Below are positions 15,453 through 20,140 of a stretch of 20,140 bases of DNA, one piece after another. Position 1 is the first letter of the stretch. The number at the start of each line of letters is the position of its first letter. The position numbers and the translations under genes were made by a program. Under the pieces are notes generated by a model. The model had not been told where the DNA came from, did no database searches, and saw only the letters and a list, made by a program, of their open reading frames with translations. The stretch is from Clostridiales bacterium UBA6388 (GTDB lineage Bacteria; Bacillota; Clostridia; Oscillospirales; Oscillospiraceae), in NCBI GenBank assembly GCA_002437575.1, contig DJQK01000127.1, positions 7,694-27,833 of the forward strand, read 5' to 3'.

Positions 15453-16187
15453 TTATGCTTTTCTTGCCCAAATGCCGAACATCGGCGCGTGCGTTAAGTC
15501 CAGTTCTCCGAGGATCCGCTGTCCGACCGCTGCATCTGCCCGGCAGTCGGAAAAGCCGATGCTGCGCAAAACGCGCATATCCCACGCCGGACGCAGCTGA
15601 CCGATGTCCATGGTCAAGGTGATCTCGTCGTTTTCCTGCTGCAAGGCATCGGTCATGCCGATGTGTCCATACGGGCTGTCCGGCGCGACCTTGCAGTTCT
15701 GTTTGCTGTGGCTGCGCACATTCGCGGCGTAGTCTGCGTCAAAGTTCAGAAGCACGCCGCCGGGCTTCAACACCCGGAACCATTCCCGGTAGGCCGTTTC
15801 CGGCTCCGGAAGCGTCCATGTGAGATTGCGGCTGAGCACCACGTCAAAGCTCTCGTCCGCGTAGGAAAGCGCCTGCGCGTCCATCTCCCGGAACGTGATG
15901 GAAAGACCATGCTGCTCGGCGATCGCTCTGGCTTCCTCCAGCATGGCAGGCGTCAGATCGACGCCCTCGACCTCATGTCCGGCCTGCGCCAGCAGCACCG
16001 CGAAAAAGCCGGTTCCCGTGCCGACATCCAGGATCCGCAGATGCTCCTTCTCCGGCAGAAGCGATCCCAGCTCCTGACACCATCTGCGCCCCATCTCGTT
16101 TTCCAGCTCATTTTTCCGCACGGCGCCAAAATCGTGCGAGCGAAGCGTCCAGTAGTGCCGGACGCGCTGTTCGATTGCAGAAATCAT
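15453..16187 (-). CDS. class I SAM-dependent methyltransferase, copy 2
   Basis: Paralog of the next gene downstream, 244 residues. ATG 16187 follows AAGGAAG and lies two bases after the deacylase stop; the GTG at 16193 overlaps that stop and lacks proper spacing. Motif I is ILDVGTGTGFF (residues 52-62), the acidic residue is D77 in VEGVD, and motif III is LKPGGVLLNFDADYA. It shares HYWTLRSHDF, NLTWTLPEPETAY, RPAWDMRVLRSIGF and PMFGIWARK with copy 1. It lacks about 20 residues present in the central and C-terminal parts of copy 1, so the two may act on different positions or form a heterodimer. 24 bases separate the two genes. Confidence 0.85.
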   Translation of the reverse strand: MISAIEQRVRHYWTLRSHDFGAVRKNELENEMGRRWCQELGSLLPEKEHLRILDVGTGTGFFAVLLAQAGHEVEGVDLTPAMLEEARAIAEQHGLSITFREMDAQALSYADESFDVVLSRNLTWTLPEPETAYREWFRVLKPGGVLLNFDADYAANVRSHSKQNCKVAPDSPYGHIGMTDALQQENDEITLTMDIGQLRPAWDMRVLRSIGFSDCRADAAVGQRILGELDLTHAPMFGIWARKA

Positions 16188-16189
16188 TG

Positions 16190-17125
16190 TCACACTTCCT
16201 TTTCCAATTCTCCGTATGCGATCATGGACGTTCCGGTTTCGATGCTAAGCGACGCTGTCTGATACAGCACCACGCCAGCAGCTTCCGCGTGAATGCTGCA
16301 AAGCGGCTCGCCGTAAATGCTTCGGATCTCGCCCAAAAGTTCTCCCTTTTGGATTTGGTCGCCGGGCTTTTTCCGCGGATACCAACAGCCGCTTGCCGGT
16401 GCATCCAGATACCGGCCGTTCTGTACCATCTTATGGGAATATAATCTGGCAGGCGCGTCCGTCAGGAAGCCAAGTCCTCGCAGAATATTCTTCACGTCAG
16501 CAATATCCGCCAGAACCTCGTCCTCCAAAAGCAGCCCGCAGCCGCCGCGCTCCAGAATGATCGCGGGGACGCCGCACTGTCCGGCGTGGCTGTAAAAGCC
16601 GTTTCTTGCTTCGGAACGGACCAGATATTTTGCGCTGGTCAAACTCGCTATGCGGCAGGACGCCGCGCAGATCTCCGGTTTGGCAGCACCGTGGTAATAT
16701 GCGTGCGGAACCAGCGCTTCACAAAAGCCGCCGGAATGCAGATCTACCAGATAATCCGTATTTCGGATAACCTTCGTTTCCAGAAACGCGGCAAGCTTCT
16801 GCGTCTGTGTGCCGTCGGCTGTCCCCGGAAATTCCCGGTTCAGATTCTTGCCGTCATGGGGTACAACGTCTGCGCTGCGCGATAGAAAGCCGTCATAATT
16901 GCAGCAGTGCAGCAGCAAAATCGTCCCCTGCACCATATCGGGCGTCAGCTCCTGCGCCAGACGGATCAATGCTTCGATGCCGATGTACTCCCGGCTGTGA
17001 ACGCCCGCGGAAACGGCGATCGTTTTGCCGGCTTCTCTGCCGCAGAGAAGCGTAGCGGGGATCGTCATGTCCGTATCCGGCACCGAAAGAAGGATTTTCT
17101 TTTTGATATTTTTCTCGTATTTCAT
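16190..17125 (-). CDS. zinc-dependent deacylase, succinylglutamate desuccinylase/aspartoacylase family
   Basis: Predicted cytoplasmic metallo-amidohydrolase of the M14-like AstE/AspA family, 311 residues; these enzymes remove an acyl or amino-acid group from a small amide. Zinc ligands are H43 and E46 in AGVHSREYIG and H130 in DLHSGG. Substrate-binding NLNREFPG includes R97 and the catalytic Glu is probably E192 in ILERGG. The C-terminal beta-barrel domain (about residues 230-305) has KPGDQIQKGELLGEI, common in this family. No signal peptide. ATG 17125 has only a weak ribosome binding site, seven bases after the previous stop, so it is probably coupled. In this operon it could cleave an imported metal chelate or mature a chelator. 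The true substrate is unknown. Confidence 0.82.
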   Translation of the reverse strand: MKYEKNIKKKILLSVPDTDMTIPATLLCGREAGKTIAVSAGVHSREYIGIEALIRLAQELTPDMVQGTILLLHCCNYDGFLSRSADVVPHDGKNLNREFPGTADGTQTQKLAAFLETKVIRNTDYLVDLHSGGFCEALVPHAYYHGAAKPEICAASCRIASLTSAKYLVRSEARNGFYSHAGQCGVPAIILERGGCGLLLEDEVLADIADVKNILRGLGFLTDAPARLYSHKMVQNGRYLDAPASGCWYPRKKPGDQIQKGELLGEIRSIYGEPLCSIHAEAAGVVLYQTASLSIETGTSMIAYGELEKEV

Positions 17126-17132
17126 GGTTATT

Positions 17133-17564
17133 TCAGTCCACTTCCTCTGCGTCTACGAACAGGTTTGTGACCTGCACGGGGATCGGCATCCGGCTCTGCT
17201 TGACGGCGCGAAGCACCATATCTTTGAGATCTGCACAGCAGGGCTTGTCCATGGTAACGACAGTGACGCTTGCAACGTCGTTGAGACTGAAAATGTCTGC
17301 CAGCTTGACCGTAATATCAAAGTCGTTTTCCGGACAGCAGATCAGCGGAACACGTCCCTTGGACAGGGCGTCATGGAAGCCCGGATAGGAAAATGCCGAG
17401 CAGTCTGCCGCGATGAGCAGGTGCCCGTGATGATAATACGGCGAGAGCTTCGGCGCTTTGTAGAGCTTGATCGGCCACTGCACCAGATCGCTGCTTTCCT
17501 GAAGCAGCGCTTCGGGATTAAATTCCCGCACCCGCTTCCACGGGTCAAAATTCCTGTCAATCAT
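17133..17564 (-). CDS. small Cys-rich protein, putative metal or Fe-S binding
   Basis: 143 residues, cytoplasmic, no membrane segment. Three cysteine sites stand out: C55 in IAADCSAF, C76-C77 in LICCPEND and C109-C110 in DKPCCADL, plus HH at 45-46 and H48. I recall proteins from anaerobes with the same pattern (AADC-A, GCPK-D, PCCGG), often annotated as iron-sulfur or ferredoxin-like because of an extra N-terminal Cys-rich region; that region is missing here and the second motif has CCPEND in place of GCPKLD. ATG 17564 follows GAGGAGG, 11 bases after the sensor gene. It may be a metal chaperone or buffer working with the sensor. That is inference. Confidence 0.7.
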   Translation of the reverse strand: MIDRNFDPWKRVREFNPEALLQESSDLVQWPIKLYKAPKLSPYYHHGHLLIAADCSAFSYPGFHDALSKGRVPLICCPENDFDITVKLADIFSLNDVASVTVVTMDKPCCADLKDMVLRAVKQSRMPIPVQVTNLFVDAEEVD

Positions 17565-17575
17565 GGCGTTCCTCC

Positions 17576-17938
17576 TCAGCGAATATAGCGGTCAATGGCC
17601 TTTTTGAAATCGTCGAGCGTCTGCGTATCGCCGGACTGCACCGCGTCCACGACGCAGTGGTCGAGATGGTCTTTCAAAATTACCTTGGCGATGGATTGCA
17701 GCGCGCCGATCACGGCGGAAAGCTGCATCAGAACGTCCGAGCAGTCCTCGCCATCGTCCACCATCGCGCGGACGTGCTGCAAATGGCCGGATGCTCTTGC
17801 CAGCCGGTTCTGGACGTATTTCGTGTTTTCGTGGTGGTGCGGGTGCCTGTACCCGTCCGCATGGTCGTGGTCGTGTGGATGCGCGTGGTCATGCGTGTGT
17901 TCATGCTCATGGAAATGCTCCTGCTCCAGTTCATCCAC
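17576..17938 (-). CDS. CsoR/RcnR-family metal-sensing repressor with His-rich N-terminus
   Basis: Small all-helical DNA-binding repressor, 120 residues from GTG 17938. That start has AAAGGTGG eight bases upstream and a 20-base leader; a GTG at 17950 is possible but would sit only eight bases from the predicted transcript start. The first 36 residues hold 14 His. The family core (NRLARASGHLQHVRAMV to AIDRYI) has C66, H91 and C95 with the spacing (25, then 4) of the X-Y-Z metal site. H34 lies 32 residues before C66, the distance I recall for the fourth ligand of nickel sensors (RcnR His3-Cys35, InrS His21-Cys53). His-Cys-His-Cys is the InrS nickel set; copper CsoR lacks the first His. It is the first gene of the operon, so autoregulation is likely. 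Confidence 0.85.
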   Translation of the reverse strand: MDELEQEHFHEHEHTHDHAHPHDHDHADGYRHPHHHENTKYVQNRLARASGHLQHVRAMVDDGEDCSDVLMQLSAVIGALQSIAKVILKDHLDHCVVDAVQSGDTQTLDDFKKAIDRYIR

Positions 17939-17964
17939 GCACACCGCCACCTTTCTTATCTTGT

Positions 17965-17993
17965 ATTTTACAAAATTCTGCGGCGGCGTGTAA
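17965..17993 (-). promoter_or_regulatory. promoter of the metal-sensor/importer operon
   Basis: On the minus strand the -35 box TTACAC (17993-17988) and -10 box TAAAAT (17970-17965) are 17 bases apart, giving a transcript start near 17958. A G/C-tract palindrome abuts the -35 box upstream (17997-18007). I see no other promoter of similar quality before the ten genes. Confidence 0.6.
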
Positions 17994-17996
17994 GCC

Positions 17997-18007
17997 TCCC
18001 CGGGGGA
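17997..18007. promoter_or_regulatory. candidate CsoR/RcnR-type operator, site 1
   Basis: TCCCCGGGGGA, immediately upstream of the -35 box of the sensor promoter. A G/C tract with A/T ends is the known character of CsoR/RcnR operators. Binding is inferred. Confidence 0.4.
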
Positions 18008-18036
18008 TGAAATTTTGTGCGCGGCGCAGAAATCGG

Positions 18037-18054
18037 AACCCCCTCCGGGGGTCA
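18037..18054. promoter_or_regulatory. candidate CsoR/RcnR-type operator, site 2
   Basis: AACCCCCTCCGGGGGTCA: ACCCCC and GGGGGT arms around TCC, about 40 bases upstream of site 1. Confidence 0.4.
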
Positions 18055-18170
18055 GTCACATAAATAGAACGCTTTGCGGGGATGATTTGGTTTTCAAATG
18101 CAGGAACTGTTGTTCAATATAGCTGAATGATCGGCGGTATTTTATTCAAAATAACGGTGCGACCGGCAAA

Positions 18171-18188
18171 TATCCCGTGCGGGGGATA
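18171..18188. promoter_or_regulatory. candidate CsoR/RcnR-type operator, site 3
   Basis: TATCCCGTGCGGGGGATA has perfect six-base arms TATCCC/GGGATA and a G-tract. Of all seven sites it is closest to the published CsoR operator form as I remember it. It lies between the membrane-protein pair's terminator and the sensor promoter. Confidence 0.45.
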
Positions 18189-18190
18189 CG

Positions 18191-18220
18191 AAATGCCCGA
18201 TGCAACCGCATCGGGCATTT
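18191..18220 (-). terminator. terminator of the membrane-protein pair
   Basis: AAATGCCCGATGC (18191-18203) pairs perfectly with GCATCGGGCATTT (18208-18220) around the loop AACC. It begins four bases past the stop of the downstream gene. The minus-strand T-tail is short; the plus-strand side is T-rich. Confidence 0.7.
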
Positions 18221-18224
18221 ATGC

Positions 18225-18539
18225 TTATTTCTTTTTCAGCAGCGACGCTTTTACTGCGCCCTTCGGGTCTTTGATGAGCAGGATCACAAGCCAGATGATG
18301 AGTCCCAGCGCAACCACGGACAAACCGAGGTAAAAGTCGTTGAGCATGTCGATCGGTTCCGGTGTGAAGAACGCCTCGTGCAGCTCGGCATATTCAAAGA
18401 TCGCATCACCAAGCCACATGAGCGACGCGCCCCAGTACATAAGGCTCAGCGTCCCGAGCCGCATGGTGTTATCTGGCGCGTGCTTGTACCACAGAATTGA
18501 GCAGATGATCGCCGCAAATACACAGGTCAAAAGTGTCAT
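18225..18539 (-). CDS. small membrane protein of unknown function, second gene of a pair
   Basis: 104 residues with three predicted membrane helices (about residues 2-18, 28-46 and 69-91) and a basic C-terminus (ASLLKKK). The loop between helices 2 and 3 holds a distinctive stretch, MWLGDAIFEYAELHEAFFTP, with several acidic residues and a His. ATG 18539 follows AAGGAGGAG. The gene lies 12 bases after its partner and is translated with it. I recall similar protein pairs in gut Clostridia but no assigned function. The surrounding G/C-tract palindromes and the neighbouring metal sensor suggest a metal link. A role as a small metal permease or signalling protein is speculation. Confidence 0.72.
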   Translation of the reverse strand: MTLLTCVFAAIICSILWYKHAPDNTMRLGTLSLMYWGASLMWLGDAIFEYAELHEAFFTPEPIDMLNDFYLGLSVVALGLIIWLVILLIKDPKGAVKASLLKKK

Positions 18540-18551
18540 TGCATCTCCTCC

Positions 18552-18920
18552 TTATCGGACGGCGGGCGTCATGCTGGACTCGCGTTTGACGATTTTATCT
18601 GCGGCGAGCGCAATGCATCCCCACGCAGCCGTGACCAGAAATGCCATCGTCACGCCGACGGTCGCCATCTCGTGCAGCATGACGGCCGCATCCTCGGGAT
18701 TTGCCGCAGCGGTCAAAAACGGGAACCAGGGCACGACTTCGCCGTGCCACACGTGCTCATAGGCCAGCAGCGCCGCGCCGCCCCAGAGCATATTCTTGAG
18801 CCACTTGAGCTTGCGGGAGAACGGAATCTTACCTTCCACCACGACCTCATTCTTCTTTTCTACCGTGGAAACTACGCCTGTAACGACGGCTTCCGCAGTC
18901 GGTACCAGAAAACATGCCAT
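18552..18920 (-). CDS. small membrane protein of unknown function, first gene of a pair
   Basis: 122 residues. ATG 18920 follows GAGGAGGA at good spacing; an in-frame ATG at 18947 lies upstream of that site and is not chosen. It starts MACFLVPTAEAVVTGVV, then a basic stretch (KIPFSRKLKWLKN), helix 1 (about residues 44-60), a conserved-looking segment EHVWHGEVVPWFPF, a loop LHEMATVGV, and helix 2 (about residues 90-110). His and Glu at the membrane boundary (AYEHVWHGE) could bind metal. The protein is of no named family I know. It lies about 600 bases upstream of the sensor gene on the same strand, with its own terminator in between. Confidence 0.72.
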   Translation of the reverse strand: MACFLVPTAEAVVTGVVSTVEKKNEVVVEGKIPFSRKLKWLKNMLWGGAALLAYEHVWHGEVVPWFPFLTAAANPEDAAVMLHEMATVGVTMAFLVTAAWGCIALAADKIVKRESSMTPAVR

Positions 18921-19000
18921 TGTTTGTTCCTCCTCTTTCTTCGGCATTTTTGCCGTTTCAGGATATCATCAGTGTAGCGCGATGCACCGGCAAGAAAAAG

Positions 19001-19012
19001 CTCCCGGGGAGG
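19001..19012. promoter_or_regulatory. candidate CsoR/RcnR-type operator, site 4
   Basis: CTCCCGGGGAGG, about 80 bases upstream of the membrane-protein pair and just downstream of the TATAAT at 19036-19041 on the minus strand. A repressor bound here could block that promoter. Confidence 0.4.
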
Positions 19013-19035
19013 TTAAACGCAAAACATTTGTAGGA

Positions 19036-19041
19036 ATTATA
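19036..19041 (-). promoter_or_regulatory. possible -10 box for the membrane-protein pair
   Basis: A perfect TATAAT on the minus strand, but with no recognisable -35 box at 16-18 bases. It is the best candidate promoter element upstream of the gene starting at 18920. Confidence 0.3.
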
Positions 19042-19093
19042 AAAATATGTTACGTTTATCTTGTGCGGTTTGCTGATAAACGACGTAACTCAG

Positions 19094-19110
19094 AACCCCA
19101 TAGGGAGGTT
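19094..19110. promoter_or_regulatory. candidate CsoR/RcnR-type operator, site 5
   Basis: AACCCCATAGGGAGGTT: AACC/GGTT ends with CCC and GGG cores. It is the weakest of the series in symmetry. Confidence 0.3.
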
Positions 19111-19145
19111 TTGTCTCTAGAAAATCAGCACCTATTTATGTTCAA

Positions 19146-19162
19146 AACCCCATGCGGGGATA
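19146..19162. promoter_or_regulatory. candidate CsoR/RcnR-type operator, site 6
   Basis: AACCCCATGCGGGGATA: CCCC and GGGG arms around ATGC, 52 bases from site 5. Confidence 0.4.
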
Positions 19163-19193
19163 TGAAAACACGCGATGCGCTTACAAAAAAGCA

Positions 19194-19205
19194 TCCCCCG
19201 GGGGA
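19194..19205. promoter_or_regulatory. candidate CsoR/RcnR-type operator, site 7
   Basis: A perfect palindrome TCCCCCGGGGGA, 48 bases from site 6. It sits immediately before a possible rightward promoter (TTCCGA 19208-19213, 17 bases, TACAAT 19231-19236). Confidence 0.45.
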
Positions 19206-19207
19206 GC

Positions 19208-19236
19208 TTCCGAATAGGTTTGCAGTTTGCTACAAT
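19208..19236 (+). promoter_or_regulatory. possible rightward promoter
   Basis: TTCCGA and TACAAT with a 17-base spacer; the -35 box is poor. It would produce a leader containing the hairpin at 19277-19321, then the ribosome binding site at 19337. The site 7 palindrome abuts it. Confidence 0.35.
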
Positions 19237-19276
19237 ACAGCCATCGGTTAATACGCAATCCCAATCCAATCCTAAT

Positions 19277-19321
19277 ACAAAAGCGCGGCGTTTCTTGGGG
19301 AAGAAAACGCCGCGCTTTTGT
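19277..19321 (+). terminator. 20-bp hairpin, terminator or attenuator ahead of a small ORF
   Basis: Bases 19277-19296 pair with 19301-19321 (one bulged A), loop GGGG, with CTTTTGTTT at the 3' side and an A-run at the 5' side. It lies between a possible promoter (19208-19236) and the start of the small His/Cys ORF (19350), a position suited to attenuation, but it could simply be a bidirectional terminator. Confidence 0.65.
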
Positions 19322-19349
19322 TTGGAACTGAACATCAGGAGGAAACGTC

Positions 19350-19478
19350 ATGCATCTGGAACACGATCACGATTGCACTCATATCTCTGATCCGTTTCTA
19401 TTCGAATACCATGTTTGCAAAAATACCACCAAAAAACGGCATATACGTCAGACATCTGAAATATCTTTCAGCGCATGA
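19350..19478 (+). pseudogene. short His/Cys ORF with perfect ribosome binding site, probably truncated
   Basis: AGGAGG (19337-19342) lies seven bases before ATG 19350. The 42-residue product begins MHLEHDHDCTHISD, a metal-binding-like start similar in style to the N-terminus of the sensor. After about residue 30 the frame runs into the antisense of the sigma-like gene's end, which it overlaps by 31 bases before TGA at 19476-19478. This suggests that the start of a metal-related gene was fused by deletion to unrelated sequence. A genuine small metal-binding peptide is the alternative. No family can be assigned. Confidence 0.45.
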
Positions 19479-20140
19479 TATACATCCCGCCAGAGGTGCA
19501 GGCCGCTGCCGGGGTACCGGCTGCGCAGGCGCTCCAATGCGGCTTTTCTTGCTTTTGTTACGCCGTCCGGCGAGAGCATTTCACGCAGGCCAAGCTCGTC
19601 TGCAGACAGTCTTTCGTAGCCAAACACGCCGTAGGTATGACCGAGAATCGCGCGATCCTTCGCGCTGAGTGTACGGAAAAGCTGTTCCAGTTCCTCCGTG
19701 CAGACCTGCCGGTAAACCGCCTGCTCCGGCGTGAGGGTGTGCTGGTCGAACAGCAGCCACGCAAGCGGATCATCATCCGAATCGTCATTTGAAAACGCAG
19801 AGACGGAAAGTGTTTTCGTTTCGTAGTCGATCAACTGCACAGCTTTTTCTGCGGAAACACCGAGCGTCTGTGCGACTTCATCCGGAGAAAGCTTCTCCTC
19901 TTTGTGCAGCTGCTGTGCCTGCTTTACACGCTGCATTTCATCCTTGGACAGCGCCAGCGCACCGACGTTTGCTTCCAAATAGCGATACATCTTCCCGCGC
20001 AGAAACGGATGCAGATATGTAGTCAGTTTTCCACGATTCTCGTCATACGCCCCGGTGGAAAGACGTTCACAAAGCTCCAATGCACCTTCAGCGCACAGCT
20101 CGTCCAACGTTTCTTTGTCTGCACAGCCAAAGCTCTGCGC
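19448..20140 (-). CDS. sigma-70-family RNA polymerase sigma factor-like protein (5' end outside window)
   Basis: The frame is open to the window edge; 230 residues are visible. The first visible part (AQSFGCADKETLDELCAEG, then YDENRGKLTTYLHPFLRGKMYRYLE) matches sigma region 2, where the usual form is DL-QEG, YD--RG-F-TYA and IR-A/G. Region 3-like sequence follows (LSKDEMQRVKQAQQLHKEEKLSPDEVAQTLGVS). An acidic linker (NDDSDDDP) comes next, then region 4-like LEQLFRTLSAKDRAILGHTYGVFG and a C-terminal helix-turn-helix region (SPDGVTKARKAALERLRSRY). Similar sigma-like proteins are frequent in accessory elements of gut Clostridia. The regulon is unknown. It converges with the small ORF at 19350. 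Confidence 0.75.
   Translation of the reverse strand, partial: AQSFGCADKETLDELCAEGALELCERLSTGAYDENRGKLTTYLHPFLRGKMYRYLEANVGALALSKDEMQRVKQAQQLHKEEKLSPDEVAQTLGVSAEKAVQLIDYETKTLSVSAFSNDDSDDDPLAWLLFDQHTLTPEQAVYRQVCTEELEQLFRTLSAKDRAILGHTYGVFGYERLSADELGLREMLSPDGVTKARKAALERLRSRYPGSGLHLWRDVYHALKDISDV

Larger units (their letters stand above)
17951..18224. other. regulatory gap between sensor operon and membrane-protein pair
   Basis: No gene. It contains the sensor promoter (17965-17993), three G/C-tract palindromes (17997-18007, 18037-18054, 18171-18188), an A/T-rich middle with nothing I recognise (about 18061-18160), and the terminator of the membrane-protein pair (18191-18220). Confidence 0.65.
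18921..19349. other. A/T-rich regulatory gap with four G/C-tract palindromes and a large hairpin
   Basis: No gene. From left to right it holds a small leader hairpin CGGCA/TGCCG (18942-18955) just before the membrane-protein pair, four candidate operators (19001-19012, 19094-19110, 19146-19162, 19194-19205), a TATAAT on the minus strand (19036-19041), a possible rightward promoter (19208-19236), and a terminator-like hairpin (19277-19321). An open frame on the minus strand across the hairpin is an artefact of the palindrome. Confidence 0.6.

Noticed and set aside
19094..19205. CRISPR-like array, because three similar palindromes are about 50 bases apart
   Set aside because: The units are short and differ in sequence, there are only three, and no cas gene is present; operators or intergenic repeats fit better.
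19132..19335. Minus-strand open frame of 67 codons across the hairpin
   Set aside because: It spans the 19277-19321 palindrome and the candidate operators and has no ribosome binding site or family.

Overview
The window looks like a chromosomal segment of a Gram-positive anaerobe of class Clostridia, probably Oscillospiraceae-like. This is inferred from the lipoprotein signal peptides, strong AGGAGG-type ribosome binding sites, a fairly high G+C by eye, and protein families that I recall from gut Clostridia. No marker gene in the window fixes the genus.

The left half (1-8884) reads rightwards. It holds the 3' part of aspS (aspartyl-tRNA synthetase), a 600-base gene-free stretch with an unusual second copy of the aspS 3' end, a five-gene ABC importer operon (lipoprotein binding protein of the DUF3798 type, double ATPase, two permeases, a small membrane-anchored protein; 1698-7360), and lysA (diaminopimelate decarboxylase, 7583-8884). 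Bases 8885-9601 hold no convincing gene, only strong palindromes and terminators.

The right half reads leftwards. A ten-gene, tightly packed operon (17938 down to 9602) is read in this order: a CsoR/RcnR-family metal sensor with a His-rich N-terminus, a small Cys-rich protein, a zinc-dependent deacylase of the succinylglutamate desuccinylase/aspartoacylase family, two related SAM methyltransferases, then NikB-, NikC-, NikD-, NikE- and NikA-like components of a nickel/peptide-type ABC importer. The sensor's putative ligand set (His-Cys-His-Cys) is the one known for nickel sensing in InrS. My reading is a metal-regulated, nickel-type uptake system with chelate-processing enzymes. That function is inferred.

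Upstream of the sensor, on the same strand, two small membrane proteins of unknown function form a two-gene operon (18920-18225). Their flanks and the sensor promoter carry seven G/C-tract palindromes that resemble CsoR/RcnR operators. A short His/Cys-containing ORF with a perfect ribosome binding site (19350-19478, plus strand) sits behind a strong hairpin and looks truncated. The window ends inside a sigma-70-like gene (minus strand, 19448 to beyond 20140).

The most interesting parts are the metal-sensor/methyltransferase/deacylase/importer operon with its candidate operators, and the aspS tail duplication whose 18 codons differ only at synonymous positions.
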